64,000 nt of DNA, from contig NZ_WKLH01000001.1 of NCBI RefSeq assembly GCF_010882175.1, positions 1,386,021 through 1,450,020 of the forward strand. Reading direction: 5' to 3'. Source of the DNA: Mangrovibacterium lignilyticum (GTDB lineage: Bacteria; Bacteroidota; Bacteroidia; Bacteroidales; Prolixibacteraceae). Below the pieces are notes generated by a model, which saw only the letters and a program-made list of their open reading frames with translations, was not told where the DNA came from and made no database searches. Below are positions 54,545-64,000 of the stretch, piece after piece. Position numbers and translations under genes: made by a program. Numbering within the stretch: position 1 is the stretch's first letter; every line of letters starts with the position of its first letter.

Positions 54545-55456
54545 CTATTCCATGTGGTTGCTACTGTAGTAAGCCATATCATAGTCAATTTTGCCATCCT
54601 TGTCAAATGAAGTGGACAACATGATCGGCAAAGCAATTTTTTTACCGTCTTCTTTCATCGTTGTATGCAAAATCCACCAGCTGTACACATTATAGCCATC
54701 ATTTTTCGCATAATAAACGCAGTCCGGATAACCGATCTGTTCAAAAGAAATTTCGTCGGTTTTGTCGAAAAAGGCCTGCCAACTTTTAGCAACTTCGTCC
54801 CAACCAATACTTTCACGCCACTTCATGGTTGAATTACTAAACCGGGCATCTTCGGCATAAAACCCTTCCAAGGCTACCAAGTCCTTGGCACAATAAGCAT
54901 TAACGGCCTTGCGAACAACGTTGATATACGCATGTTGAATGTATACTTTCCCGTTTTCAATCGTTCCGCCACTGGTATTAATTGCCTCAAAAACATCATT
55001 GTTGTAGTAATAGTGTATCGAGGAAATTTTCCCGTCATCGTTAAAACTGTATAGGTGATGAACCCTCAAATTGAGATTAATTCCGGACTTGGTGTGCGTT
55101 CCGGTCATTTTCATCCAGTCCTGAACCCACATTCCTCCTTCGTCATAATCAATCGCATCGGCATAAGCCGGTGTATCCGTAACAACCTTCAGGTTTTCAA
55201 ACTCTTTGGCCCACCAATCCAAGCTTTTTACAACTTCAGCCTTGGGCTGGAAAAAGAAACGACCATTCCTGTCGATACGAACCGAGTCGGCCAGCAAAGC
55301 ACCAAAGGCATCTTTATCACCAATTTCGAAGGCTGCCCAAAGTTGACTGACTTTGTCCAAATCAGGATGTTCAATATAAACCGTCCCGTTTTTCTTTTGT
55401 GCGTAACTTGATGCCATTAAAAACACCATGAGAAACAAAATAGATAGTTTTTTCAT
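54545..55456 (-). CDS. Secreted SnoaL/NTF2-like protein with two domains
   Basis: The 303-residue product from the ATG at 55456 has a signal peptide (MKKLSILFLMVFLMASSYA). Two NTF2-like halves follow, each with a helix then beta sheet (V-S-Q-L-W-A-A-F-E-I-G-D-K-D-A-F; V-N-A-Y-C-A-K-D-L-V-A-L-E-G-F-Y). Such domains bind small ligands or act as isomerase-like scaffolds. Substrate is unknown. An in-frame start at 55537 exists but gives no signal peptide. Confidence 0.8.
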   Translation of the reverse strand: MKKLSILFLMVFLMASSYAQKKNGTVYIEHPDLDKVSQLWAAFEIGDKDAFGALLADSVRIDRNGRFFFQPKAEVVKSLDWWAKEFENLKVVTDTPAYADAIDYDEGGMWVQDWMKMTGTHTKSGINLNLRVHHLYSFNDDGKISSIHYYYNNDVFEAINTSGGTIENGKVYIQHAYINVVRKAVNAYCAKDLVALEGFYAEDARFSNSTMKWRESIGWDEVAKSWQAFFDKTDEISFEQIGYPDCVYYAKNDGYNVYSWWILHTTMKEDGKKIALPIMLSTSFDKDGKIDYDMAYYSSNHME

Positions 55457-55948
55457 ACGTCTGAGAATTTTGATAAATAATTTAATTTGAATACACGTAG
55501 TGTATCTAACTAAATTTACGAAAAAGGGGACAAACATGCTACACTATTTCATTGACCCTCAAGAGACTAAACAAAACAAACTAAAACATTATACTATTTA
55601 AGACTCAATTGTCTTAAAACAAAAACGGCTCATCATGTACTTAAAGGATGGAATAACGGGAGCTACAGGGCAGCAAACAGAAAACGACAAAGAGACAAGT
55701 AAATGATAGTTATGATCATGTAAAAGACACATTTGTCTTAATTTATTTTAGAAAGTATCAAAACGAAAGCAGTTTTAACTAAACAATAGGCCTAAAAGCG
55801 AGCAAATTCACGAATAATAAAATATAATGATAAATCGGAATACCTGATTTTCAGGAACAAACACGAACCTTTATGCCAATCAAAAAAAAAAACGGGTGCA
55901 GCTGGTCAATACCAGACTTGCACCCGTTTTCATATCTAAAAATTACGT
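55457..55948. other. Intergenic region with GH27 terminator
   Basis: About 490 bases between two leftward genes. AT-rich; no credible frame. The right end holds the strong hairpin of the alpha-galactosidase gene, and the left part should contain the promoter of the SnoaL-like gene. Confidence 0.5.
55882..55930 (-). terminator. Terminator of the alpha-galactosidase gene
   Basis: AAAACGGGTGCA / TGCACCCGTTTT (12 bp) with inner CTGGT/ACCAG pairing is followed on the minus strand by nine or more T. Strong intrinsic terminator 19 bases after the stop. Confidence 0.92.
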
Positions 55949-57154
55949 TTACATCGAACTTATACGTAACATGAGCACATCATGTGACGGTATTTTTGCA
56001 TTTATTGCTTTTTTTGTTGTTCCCTCATTCTTTTTCGTCCAAACATTGAATAGCGAATAAACCGTTTCACCGGCGTTCAGATCTCTTTTTGAAAGTTCAT
56101 CATACACCTTGGTATTCCAGTCGAAATCAACGTTAGCGACTTTCGATGAACGATTCAGAAAACAAACGGCCCAGTCTCCGTCTTCCAAGGGTTTGAACCA
56201 GGTTTCCAGGCTGTCTTTTTCAGCAAATTTGAACCCTTGAATTCCGAGTTTATCCTGGTTAACGGCAATTGCATCCTGATTTGTCAGAATCTCAAGTGTC
56301 TCTTTACTCATATCGCGAACATCATTCCCGGCAATCAGCGGAGCTGCAATCATGCACCACATTGAAAAATGAGCCCGGTCTTCGTTCTGTGTCATTCCAC
56401 CGTTTCCAACTTCCATCATGTCCGGATCGTTCCAATGATCCGGTCCGGCATATTGGCGCAATCCGTCCTGCATGTCCAGGATCTTCATTACTCCCCAACT
56501 CGACCAGGTTCCGTGGTTCACCTCGCAATCGAAGCAATCGTAAATATCGCCGGTCGTACGCCACAAATGACCAACATTGGCTCCCCACTTCCAGGGATCG
56601 TTATCGCCCCACTCGCAAAGGCTGAAAACAATCGGACGACCTGCTGCATACAGCGCATCGCGCATGGTTGTATAGGCCGCTTCGGCATTCAGTCCTTCGG
56701 TATCACACCAATCGTATTTCAGATAGTCGACACCCCACTTGGCGTATTGCAAAGCATCCTGATACTGGTGACCGCGACTGGCAGGTTTCCCGGCACAGGT
56801 CGTATTTCCGGCACAAGAGTATATCCCAAATTTCAAACCTTTGGAATGAATGTAATCGGTTAGGGCTTTTATTCCGTTTGGAAAATGCTCAGGTGAGGCT
56901 TGAATAAAACCGAGGCTATCCCGTTCGCCATGCCAGCAATCGTCAACAACGATATATTCGTATCCGGCATCACGCATACCGTTTGCCACCATCGCATCGG
57001 CAACTTCCATCAACATTTTTTCATTGACATCACAAGCAAATTTGTTCCAGCTGTTCCAGCCCATTGGCGGAGTTGGCGCCAGCCCTTCAAACTTCTGACT
57101 AAAGCCACTCAGGCCTGTCAAAAGCACCATTAAAACAATTAAACTTCTTTTCAT
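55949..57154 (-). CDS. Alpha-galactosidase, glycoside hydrolase family 27
   Basis: The 401-residue product has a signal peptide (MKRSLIVLMVLLTGLSGFSQ) and the GH27 start P-P-M-G-W-N-S-W-N. The catalytic nucleophile is Asp148 in Y-L-K-Y-D-W-C and the acid/base Asp245 in W-N-D-P-D-M-M-E-V-G-N. A C-terminal beta domain completes the enzyme. It cleaves terminal alpha-galactose from plant or algal glycans outside the inner membrane. It lies 99 bases downstream of the esterase gene, probably in one transcript. Confidence 0.96.
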   Translation of the reverse strand: MKRSLIVLMVLLTGLSGFSQKFEGLAPTPPMGWNSWNKFACDVNEKMLMEVADAMVANGMRDAGYEYIVVDDCWHGERDSLGFIQASPEHFPNGIKALTDYIHSKGLKFGIYSCAGNTTCAGKPASRGHQYQDALQYAKWGVDYLKYDWCDTEGLNAEAAYTTMRDALYAAGRPIVFSLCEWGDNDPWKWGANVGHLWRTTGDIYDCFDCEVNHGTWSSWGVMKILDMQDGLRQYAGPDHWNDPDMMEVGNGGMTQNEDRAHFSMWCMIAAPLIAGNDVRDMSKETLEILTNQDAIAVNQDKLGIQGFKFAEKDSLETWFKPLEDGDWAVCFLNRSSKVANVDFDWNTKVYDELSKRDLNAGETVYSLFNVWTKKNEGTTKKAINAKIPSHDVLMLRISSM

Positions 57155-57253
57155 CTTTTATCAAATAAGTGTTTGGGTTGAAGTGTTGGCATATCAACAC
57201 TGGTTGGGTTTATGAATTTGACGAATATGCCCGTTTTAATACATGCTGAAAAT

Positions 57254-58639
57254 CTATTTATTCCAGTCGACCGTTGTAAAGCTCGACGCCGGAAGATCCG
57301 CCCCATTGAACAGTTTCGGAACACATGCATTCCCCCAGGCATAGCGAATATTCACCGGAGCCTCAACTTTCGGGTTCGATAGCACAACGGTTTCATTTTT
57401 TACTTTCGCTTTTGCAGGATACCACTCGCCATCATTCCCGGCAATCTCAAACTGGGTCAAATCATCTTTTGCATAAAGTCCTTCACTATGTTCAAAGGCC
57501 ACAATCGCCTTCCCTTTCTCTACTTTAAAGCCGGAAAACAGCGGACTTGAGTAAGCCAGGTTACTCATTCCATAAGCTTGATTCAGAGCCAGATTTGCGA
57601 ACCGATGACCAACATCGATTTTATTGCGCGGATGTATGTCTACTGTGTCGCCAACATCGGCCACCACAACCATACCAGTTTTGGGTTCGGACAAGACGCG
57701 CCGCTGGGCATCCCGAATTTTCACCCCTGTATCGCCACCATAACCGTTGTAAGGCGCTATTTGTGCCAGGTAAAAAGGAAATTCAATTCCAAAACCAACC
57801 CGCCAGCTGCGAATCATTGTTTTCAGCATCGCCTCATAGGTGTCCGGATTGGCCGTATTGGCTTCTCCCTGGTACCACAACGCACCGGCAATATTGAACG
57901 GCATTAGTGGTGCAATCATAGCATTGTAAGCACGCCCCGGCTCTACCGGTCCCCATGGAACAGGTTCCAATTTGGCAGCCCCTTCGCGCAAGTTTTCATT
58001 TTGAACAATTTCATCCTTCGGAGTCCAAACCTCAACAGGTGTTCCACCCCAGGCTGAGCAAATCAATCCAACGGGCTGATCTAATTGCTCCTGTAATTGT
58101 CGGCCGAAGAAAAATCCAACGGCGCTAAAGTCCATCACCGATTCCGGAGAACAGACCATCCAATGTCCATCGACATCATAAGCCGGACAGGAAGAGGTAC
58201 GGTGTTCTACAATAAAAAGCCGAAGCTCCGGATTTGAAGCCTCTTTCACTTCCTTTTCGCCTCCTTTGAGTCCGCCCCGAGGCGACCACTCCATGTTTGA
58301 TTGTCCGGATAACAGCCAAACTTCCCCAATTAATACATCTTCAATTTGAAGGGTGTTATAACCCTGTACGGTAAACGAATAAGGACCTCCGGCCTCCGGG
58401 GTCTCCATCATCAGGGACCAGTTGGCTTGATTATCGACCTCCGTTTTTAGCGTGTCTGTGCTCCATGATGTTGTTATTGAAATTTTTTCCTGTGGTTTCC
58501 CCCAGCCCCATATTTTGATTTTGGAGTTTTGCTGCATGACCATGTGGTCACCATAAATCGCAGGGAGAGAAACAGCCTGACTGAAAAGTGATAGACATAG
58601 CAAGAGGATACAACTCAGGCTAAAGATTTTGATATTCAT
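57254..58639 (-). CDS. Sialate O-acetylesterase-type SGNH esterase
   Basis: The 461-residue product has a signal peptide, then L-P-A-I-Y-G-D-H-M-V-M-Q, an Ig-like insert (about 40-100) and the catalytic S-G-Q-S-N-M-E-W (Ser of the SGNH triad); G-G-T-P-V-E-V-W and W-Y-Q-G-E-A-N follow. Family members remove acetyl groups from sialic acid or other sugars. With the GH27 gene downstream, an acetylated galactose-bearing glycan is a plausible substrate (inference). Confidence 0.93.
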   Translation of the reverse strand: MNIKIFSLSCILLLCLSLFSQAVSLPAIYGDHMVMQQNSKIKIWGWGKPQEKISITTSWSTDTLKTEVDNQANWSLMMETPEAGGPYSFTVQGYNTLQIEDVLIGEVWLLSGQSNMEWSPRGGLKGGEKEVKEASNPELRLFIVEHRTSSCPAYDVDGHWMVCSPESVMDFSAVGFFFGRQLQEQLDQPVGLICSAWGGTPVEVWTPKDEIVQNENLREGAAKLEPVPWGPVEPGRAYNAMIAPLMPFNIAGALWYQGEANTANPDTYEAMLKTMIRSWRVGFGIEFPFYLAQIAPYNGYGGDTGVKIRDAQRRVLSEPKTGMVVVADVGDTVDIHPRNKIDVGHRFANLALNQAYGMSNLAYSSPLFSGFKVEKGKAIVAFEHSEGLYAKDDLTQFEIAGNDGEWYPAKAKVKNETVVLSNPKVEAPVNIRYAWGNACVPKLFNGADLPASSFTTVDWNK

Positions 58640-58794
58640 GCTCGTGTAGGTTTATACAGCATGCAATACACCCCCGAAAGAGAGGGATATATTCATGTGT
58701 TGGGTTTATAAAAAGTTGTTGTTCTAAAAACGCAATGAATTTAATTCAAATTCTGCAATTAGCCGAATCAAATCGGGGCCGGGATACTAAAAAC

Positions 58795-58828
58795 CATAAA
58801 AAAAGGCCTTCCACCAGGAAGACCTTTA
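58795..58828 (-). terminator. Terminator of the TPR gene
   Basis: AAAGGTCTTCC / GGAAGGCCTTT on the minus strand (one G-U pair) with a T-run after it, 20 bases past the stop at 58848. Confidence 0.85.
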
Positions 58829-58847
58829 CAAAGCTATATCGGAAATA

Positions 58848-59729
58848 TTACTTCATTCTTTTTTTCATTTGCTCGGCTTTATCTTCTTTAAATTGCTTTT
58901 TATAAAGCTGATAAAGCGATGTAATCACCAACTGGTCATTCGGATACTCAGTCAAAGACTCTTCCAAAATCACCCGGGCGTGTTCATACCCTTCGTTGAT
59001 ATCTTCCAGCCTTTTTTTGGTACCAATATAATCTTCCAGTTTGGCCTTCTTGTTCTCTTCGTAACGTTTAACCTCTGCTTCATTCTGAACATCGGTTTTC
59101 TCAAACATGGTTACACCCAACATCTTCTTTGACCGTTTATCGCCTGGAAATTGCTCTTGCATCGTTTCGAAAATGGCAATCGCCTCATCATATTTTTTAA
59201 TTCGCTCTAAGCTGAACCCATACAAATACATATAACTTTTTTTGCCTGGATTAGCTTCATTTACAATACCAAAGCTTTCTGCAGCTTTCTCGTATTGTCC
59301 GGTATTAAAATATAAATAGGCCAGCTTTTTGTCAAATTCAACGGCTTCGGCCGGAACCGATTCTTTTCCTTTTAACAACACTTCTTCTGATTTTTCCGGT
59401 TGCTTTAAGCCATAATAGGCATCGGCTAACAGGCGGGAAGTACGGCCGGTATTATAATTCAATCCGTAAACTTCTTCCAACAGCGGAAGAGCCTTCTCAA
59501 ATTGATCAAGCTTCACATAGTTCATTCCAGCTCGGTAAACACAAACTGTGTCCAACTGATTTTGTGCTTTATAGGCCGCATGTGCTTCCTCGAAAAGACG
59601 AGCAGCATCAGCATATTGTTCCTGCGATTCAGCGCTAATCGCATCACTTTTCAAAACATCAGCATTCTGCGCTGCTGCTATCCCCAAACCGGTTAGCAGC
59701 ATAAAAATTGATAAAATGGTTCTTTTCAT
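58848..59729 (-). CDS. Secreted TPR protein
   Basis: The 293-residue product has a signal peptide (MKRTILSIFMLLTGLGIAAA) and five or more TPR helix pairs (Y-A-D-A-A-R-L-F-E-E-A; F-E-K-A-L-P-L-L-E-E-V-Y; Y-L-Y-F-N-T-G-Q-Y-E-K-A-A-E-S-F; Y-D-E-A-I-A-I-F-E-T-M). The C-terminal ~70 residues are charged and helical. It is likely a periplasmic scaffold; no partner is shown by the context. Confidence 0.88.
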   Translation of the reverse strand: MKRTILSIFMLLTGLGIAAAQNADVLKSDAISAESQEQYADAARLFEEAHAAYKAQNQLDTVCVYRAGMNYVKLDQFEKALPLLEEVYGLNYNTGRTSRLLADAYYGLKQPEKSEEVLLKGKESVPAEAVEFDKKLAYLYFNTGQYEKAAESFGIVNEANPGKKSYMYLYGFSLERIKKYDEAIAIFETMQEQFPGDKRSKKMLGVTMFEKTDVQNEAEVKRYEENKKAKLEDYIGTKKRLEDINEGYEHARVILEESLTEYPNDQLVITSLYQLYKKQFKEDKAEQMKKRMK

Positions 59730-60038
59730 TGTTGTAAAAATTGACTTGTAATCGAGTTAGTAATAATAGTGTCCGCAAGATACTTGAAATTTAGCAGTTA
59801 TTAAAGCTTCAGGAATTCTGAAAAGTGAGCGGAATCGGTCACTCCGACTATTATTGGAACTATCGACCAACTTCGAATCACTTCTTCCCTGAAATTCGGT
59901 TCCAATCACAGAAAAGAACGCGAAGCGATCAGGAGTAAAAAATAACCCGACTTTAAGAGCGCTGAATTTCTCAGAAACATCTTAAAAGCCGGGATATTAG
60001 AAAGTGCCCAACGATTTATTTTTGAGCAAAAGCTGCTG
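59730..60038. other. Intergenic region, no gene seen
   Basis: About 310 bases between the M16 peptidase end and the TPR gene start. No credible frame; presumably carries the TPR gene promoter. Confidence 0.45.
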
Positions 60039-62882
60039 TTAATTATTACTATGAATTGTGAGGGACTGTTTATCACTTTCAGGCAAGAAAACAACATCCA
60101 ACACATCAGCATTCTTCAGAAATTTCTTCGCTGCTTTCGCAATGTCTTTGGTGGTCACTCTCTCTATAATATCTTCGTAGTAGCCCGGATCCAACTTGTT
60201 CTCGTTGGTTGAGTAATACGTTTGAAGAACTGACATCCAATAGCCGTTATTTTCAACCTTCTGCCCGTAGTTCTTTTTCATATTCAGGACTACTTTGTCG
60301 AGATCGGAAGATTGAACATTCTTTTGAATGACATCCAATTCTTTATAAACCAATTCCTTTAAATGATCGGCTTTTGTGGGGTCGCAATCAAACTGAATAT
60401 TCAGTCCGTACTTCATATTCGGAATGCGCGAAACCGTAGGTTTTACCGTTACTCCGTAGGTACCGCCTTCTTTTTCGCGAATGTTCTCGGTGTAACGAAG
60501 GTTCAGAATTGAACCAATAATTTGTTGGTAGATCACCGCTTCGCGCGAGTAGTCAAACTCATTTCTAAATTTCAAAACAATGGTCGCTTTCGGATCCTGC
60601 ATCGGAACCTCAATGCGGTATTCGTGTTTGCCGGTTGGGTAGTAATTGCCATTGTCAACCCACTTTTCCGTTTTGCCGTTCGAGTGGATTGAACCGATGT
60701 ATTGCTCCACCAGTGGTTTCAATTCTTCTTCGGGCACATCACCAACTATAAAGAAGGTGAAGTCGCCAGCGTTGGCAAAACGTTCCTGGTAAATCTCCTT
60801 CATCCGCTCGAAATTGATCCGGTCGAGGTATTCTTTGCTGAACTTCAGAGATCTCGGGTTTCCGTTACTGATAATGGTATTTAGCGTGTCGCGCATGATC
60901 GACTTAGCCGTTTTCACTTCATTTGCCGCATTCCGGTAATTGATCTCCATCAAACGGTCAAAATTTTCTTTGTCGAAGCGTGGTTCTTCGAACCGCATGT
61001 ACACCAATTGCAACATAGTTTCCAGGTCGACAACCTTTGTACTGCCCGAAACGGACTCGGAATAACCACCAATATTAAAGCCACAAGCCGCAGTTTTACC
61101 GGTGGTTACCTTTTTAAACTGCACGGCATCGAAGTCGCCGATACCGAAACCGCCAACAAAGTCGGCTGCCGCGTTGAATGAAGGAATATCTTCCACACCG
61201 TACAACGAGCTGCCGCCGTTACTTTGTCCGGTCAACACCACGGCTTCTTTCACGTAATCGTCGAACTTATACACCACTTTAGCTCCGTTTGACAAGGTCC
61301 ACTCAGTGGCATTAAACTCCTCAATTTTCTTTTCCGAAACAATCTCTCCCGCTTCAGGCAAGCTGCTCAACAATTCTGTTGATACCGGTGCGTTATCGAC
61401 ATACGGTGCTAAATCACTGTTTTGCACATTGGCAACAATGTCTTCAATTTCCTTTTGCGAAATAAACACGGTTCCCGGTTCTCGTTCCGGACCAGTGATT
61501 ACATAAGAGCGGTTACGATCGGTCAAATATTTTTGGGCTACAGCCGATACTTCCTCAGCCGTAATTCCCGGAATGATTGCTTTGGCAAACTGATATTTGA
61601 ACTCGCCGTCAGGAATTGACACTTGTTGGAGGTAAGCCGTTTTTATGGCTTTGCAATAGGATTCGGCGCCGATCAGATCGCGCTTTTTGTAGCTATTCTC
61701 CACGCTTACCAACATGTTTGTTTTCAAACGCTCGAGCTCCGTTTCGGTAAATCCGTATCGAAGCACACGCTCCAACTCGGTGTAAGCAGCTTCAAATGCC
61801 GCAGCTTCTTTTCCCGGCTCGCAACTTGCAAACACATCGAAAGTTCCGTAACCGCGTTCCAAACTGCCCAAACCGACACTTGCGCGTTGGTAAGGCTGCT
61901 TGCTTTCCTGCACCAGTTCTTTAATACGACCACTTAACAACGCATTGAAAAAGCTATTGATATAGTTTTCGCGTAAACCAGCCAAGGTATTATCATTCTG
62001 CTTCTTGTAACGTATTTTCAGATCGATAGTCACATTTTTATATTCAGGCTCCATGACCTGCACATACCTGGGTTCTTCGTTATCCGGAATAGCTACTACC
62101 GCCCGCTCCTTTGGGTTTTCAATGGCCGGAATGGCAGAGAACAATGCCTTTACTTTTGCCTCGATGGTATCCACATCAATATCGCCCACAATCGCTACGG
62201 CCTGCAAGTCGGTACGGTACCATTCGTGGTAAAACGAACGCAATTCTTTCGGGTCGAAGTTTTTGATAACATCCAGCTCGCCGATAGCATCGCGCTGTGC
62301 GTAAATGGTATTATTGAAGATGATTGGCGCCGTTTTAGCCTGCACCCGAAATGACGCATTTCTGCGCGTACGCCATTCTTCGGAAATTACGCCTCTTTCG
62401 GCATCGATCTCTGCTTCTTCGAGCGAGAGCTCATCACACCAGTCGCGCAGGACCAGTAGACAAGAGTCCACCAAACCTTCGCGCGAAGTCGGGACACGGC
62501 TCATGTTATAAACCGTTTCGTTCCGTGTGGTGTAAGCATTCACATCGCGACCGAATTTCACCCCGTTTTTTTCGAGCATGTCCAACATGGATTTCCCGGG
62601 GAATGTTGTTGTACCGTTGAACGCCATGTGTTCGAGGAAGTGCGCCAGACCATCCTGCTCATCGGTTTCAAGCGATGCACCCACGTTTTGATAGATGTAG
62701 AAGCTGGCCGCCCCTTTCGGGTTCTCGTTGTGCTTGATGTAGTAGCTCAAGCCATTGGGCAATACTCCTCGTCTGATCGATGAATCAAAAGGAACTTCCT
62801 GCGATAAATCGGTAAATTGTTGTCCGAACGACAACGTGCCAATGAGAACAACTCCCATCAGCGAAAAAAATAGTTTTCTCAT
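60039..62882 (-). CDS. M16 family zinc metallopeptidase
   Basis: The 947-residue product from the ATG at 62882 (the frame extends to 62951 but loses the signal peptide) begins MRKLFFSLMGVVLIGTLSFG and has the inverted zinc motif H81-F-L-E84-H85 with a following M-A-F-N-G-T. It has the two-homologue layout of M16 (pitrilysin/insulinase) enzymes; the second half (R-F-A-N-A-G-D-F-T-F-F-I-V-G-D) lacks the zinc site, as is usual. An outer-membrane or periplasmic peptide-degrading role is likely. Confidence 0.94.
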   Translation of the reverse strand: MRKLFFSLMGVVLIGTLSFGQQFTDLSQEVPFDSSIRRGVLPNGLSYYIKHNENPKGAASFYIYQNVGASLETDEQDGLAHFLEHMAFNGTTTFPGKSMLDMLEKNGVKFGRDVNAYTTRNETVYNMSRVPTSREGLVDSCLLVLRDWCDELSLEEAEIDAERGVISEEWRTRRNASFRVQAKTAPIIFNNTIYAQRDAIGELDVIKNFDPKELRSFYHEWYRTDLQAVAIVGDIDVDTIEAKVKALFSAIPAIENPKERAVVAIPDNEEPRYVQVMEPEYKNVTIDLKIRYKKQNDNTLAGLRENYINSFFNALLSGRIKELVQESKQPYQRASVGLGSLERGYGTFDVFASCEPGKEAAAFEAAYTELERVLRYGFTETELERLKTNMLVSVENSYKKRDLIGAESYCKAIKTAYLQQVSIPDGEFKYQFAKAIIPGITAEEVSAVAQKYLTDRNRSYVITGPEREPGTVFISQKEIEDIVANVQNSDLAPYVDNAPVSTELLSSLPEAGEIVSEKKIEEFNATEWTLSNGAKVVYKFDDYVKEAVVLTGQSNGGSSLYGVEDIPSFNAAADFVGGFGIGDFDAVQFKKVTTGKTAACGFNIGGYSESVSGSTKVVDLETMLQLVYMRFEEPRFDKENFDRLMEINYRNAANEVKTAKSIMRDTLNTIISNGNPRSLKFSKEYLDRINFERMKEIYQERFANAGDFTFFIVGDVPEEELKPLVEQYIGSIHSNGKTEKWVDNGNYYPTGKHEYRIEVPMQDPKATIVLKFRNEFDYSREAVIYQQIIGSILNLRYTENIREKEGGTYGVTVKPTVSRIPNMKYGLNIQFDCDPTKADHLKELVYKELDVIQKNVQSSDLDKVVLNMKKNYGQKVENNGYWMSVLQTYYSTNENKLDPGYYEDIIERVTTKDIAKAAKKFLKNADVLDVVFLPESDKQSLTIHSNN

Positions 62883-63090
62883 AGCTGATTCAATTTTCGG
62901 CTGAAAATTATTTTGATGTTTATACTGTTCAAGCTCTGAATTAGAAAGCAATTGTGTTGCCTTCTCACATCCCGCTGTTAGAAAAAAAGAGCGCCTGACA
63001 CAATCTTCGAATTAAAAAAATGCTCAGAGCGCTCAATATGAAGCTGTTTAAAAAATCCTTAAATATTTATTTCGCTGATCGGTGCTTGAA

Positions 63091-64000
63091 TCAATTTTCG
63101 TTCTGCACCATCACGTCCAGTTCATGCTGAAAATTCACCTTTTTCTTGACCGTAAAAGGCATCTTTTCGATGGCGGTTCCTTTCAACGCAATCGCCTCTT
63201 TGGTTTTACCTTCTTTGTATAGCAAATCTGCTTTCAGGTTATCCACCCAGTATTGTCCGGGAATCAATTCGTAGCAGTAATCAATCCACTTGTTCAGCGT
63301 CTTCGTTTCTTTTTTACCCTCCATCACGGCCAAATAATTTTGGCCTACTTCTGCAATTGCATCTACAAGTTTGTTCGCCGTCAAGCCCTCCTTGTATTTT
63401 TGTAGCATCAGGTCGGTATAGGCATCTTTACCCTTCTCTTTCCCTTTGGAGTACCACTCGTAGCTTTCAGCGTCCTGCTGGTGTATTTTCGCTACCGACT
63501 CCAGCCCCATTAAACTATCCACATAGTTTTCCGCCAATTGCTTAAAAGCATCGTAATCCTTTGAAAAACGATAGTAATCCATTTGGAAGGTTTGCAAGTT
63601 TTCGTTCCCTCTCGGCTTTATTCCATATTGTTGATAGCGATCAATCACAACTTGCATCAAAGAAGCACTTTCGCTTCTCTTCGCCTTTTTCACCGTACGG
63701 GCAAACATGCCTTGGCGAAATCGCTCAACATTAATTTTCTGAGTACCGGATGCCAGGGTCAAGTAATGATCGTAGTTGGCATTGAAGATCTCTTCCGCCC
63801 TTGTACCGCAATACACGTTCCCTTGATTCTTCAGCAAAAACTGCATCATCTCTTCACTCGAGTCTTCCATTTCCGTTTGCACCTTCAGCCAGGCATCGAT
63901 GCCTTCTGAAGCATCTGTACCAAACTCTTTCATCTTCTGAAAATACAACTTCAGGAAAGCTTCGTCATCCTGCTTATTCGGATACATGGCCTGCAGCTTT
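63091..64000 (-). CDS. Helical protein of unknown function, 5' end outside the window
   Basis: The frame is open to the right edge (codons K-L-Q-A precede the M at 63987), so the start and about half the protein may be missing. The visible ~303 residues are charged and helical with TPR-like segments (A-F-K-Q-L-A-E-N-Y; L-L-Y-K-E-G-K-T-K-E-A-I-A-L). Such tails occur in secreted thioredoxin-like proteins of Bacteroidota, but no thioredoxin fold is seen here. Function unknown. Confidence 0.65.
   Translation of the reverse strand, partial: KLQAMYPNKQDDEAFLKLYFQKMKEFGTDASEGIDAWLKVQTEMEDSSEEMMQFLLKNQGNVYCGTRAEEIFNANYDHYLTLASGTQKINVERFRQGMFARTVKKAKRSESASLMQVVIDRYQQYGIKPRGNENLQTFQMDYYRFSKDYDAFKQLAENYVDSLMGLESVAKIHQQDAESYEWYSKGKEKGKDAYTDLMLQKYKEGLTANKLVDAIAEVGQNYLAVMEGKKETKTLNKWIDYCYELIPGQYWVDNLKADLLYKEGKTKEAIALKGTAIEKMPFTVKKKVNFQHELDVMVQNEN

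Noticed and set aside
1-64000. CRISPR array
   Set aside because: No spaced direct repeats of CRISPR type and no cas gene were seen; the 42-bp array has no spacers.

Overview
The window looks like a chromosomal segment of a Bacteroidota bacterium, probably a pigmented, facultatively anaerobic member of Marinilabiliales or a related order (the order is a guess from gene content). Evidence for the phylum: type IX secretion / gliding families (PorP/SprF, SprB-type repeats, gliding-motility C-terminal domain), a Bacteroidota-type tyrosine recombinase, a DUF6371-type Toprim protein, and promoter elements of the TAnnTTTG class.

Region 1 (1-11.8 kb) is a minus-strand surface-adhesin block: a partial SprB-repeat protein, a PorP/SprF-like protein, a small protein with a gliding-motility C-terminal domain, a secreted unknown and a ~2030-residue Ig/HYR-type giant. 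Region 2 (12.6-18.7 kb) is housekeeping: thiol peroxidase, a barrel protein, a lipoprotein cyclophilin, a metallophosphoesterase with a glycosyltransferase, and two tandem SRPBCC proteins. Region 3 (18.8-25.5 kb) is a divergent carotenoid cluster: crtI-crtB-crtY rightward and crtD-cruF-crtW plus a TPR-like gene leftward. The encoded steps suggest a monocyclic, ketolated, 1'-hydroxylated carotenoid of the deoxyflexixanthin type.

Region 4 (27.98-40.76 kb) is an integrated element of about 12.8 kb in the 3' end of a tRNA-Gln(TTG) gene. It has a 15-bp direct repeat at both ends, a tyrosine recombinase next to the right end, TTGCACCC motifs near both ends that look like integrase arm sites, an HTH (Xis-like) protein, an HNH protein, an SF3-type helicase and a Toprim/primase-like gene. 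No relaxase or conjugation gene is visible, so it resembles a phage satellite or a degenerate mobilizable element more than an ICE. Its cargo includes a DUF1643-like protein, a deiminase, an unknown 260-residue protein and a pentapeptide-repeat membrane protein. At least four reading frames in the element carry in-frame stops (deiminase, HsdS remnant, HsdR remnant, Toprim protein), so it is partly decayed.

Region 5 (40.8-53.4 kb) is nitrogen/carbon catabolism: a divergent LysR regulator and a complete five-step histidine utilization operon (hutH-hutI-hutU-hutG-hutF) using the formiminoglutamate deiminase / N-formylglutamate route, followed by pflB, pflA and a formate channel. Both systems release formate. 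Region 6 (53.4-64 kb) holds a 42-bp tandem repeat array that encodes perfect coiled-coil heptads on the minus strand but has no start codon, a small CWC-type cysteine-rich protein, a SnoaL/NTF2-like secreted protein, an alpha-galactosidase and a sialate O-acetylesterase-type enzyme, a TPR protein, an M16 peptidase and a gene cut by the right edge.
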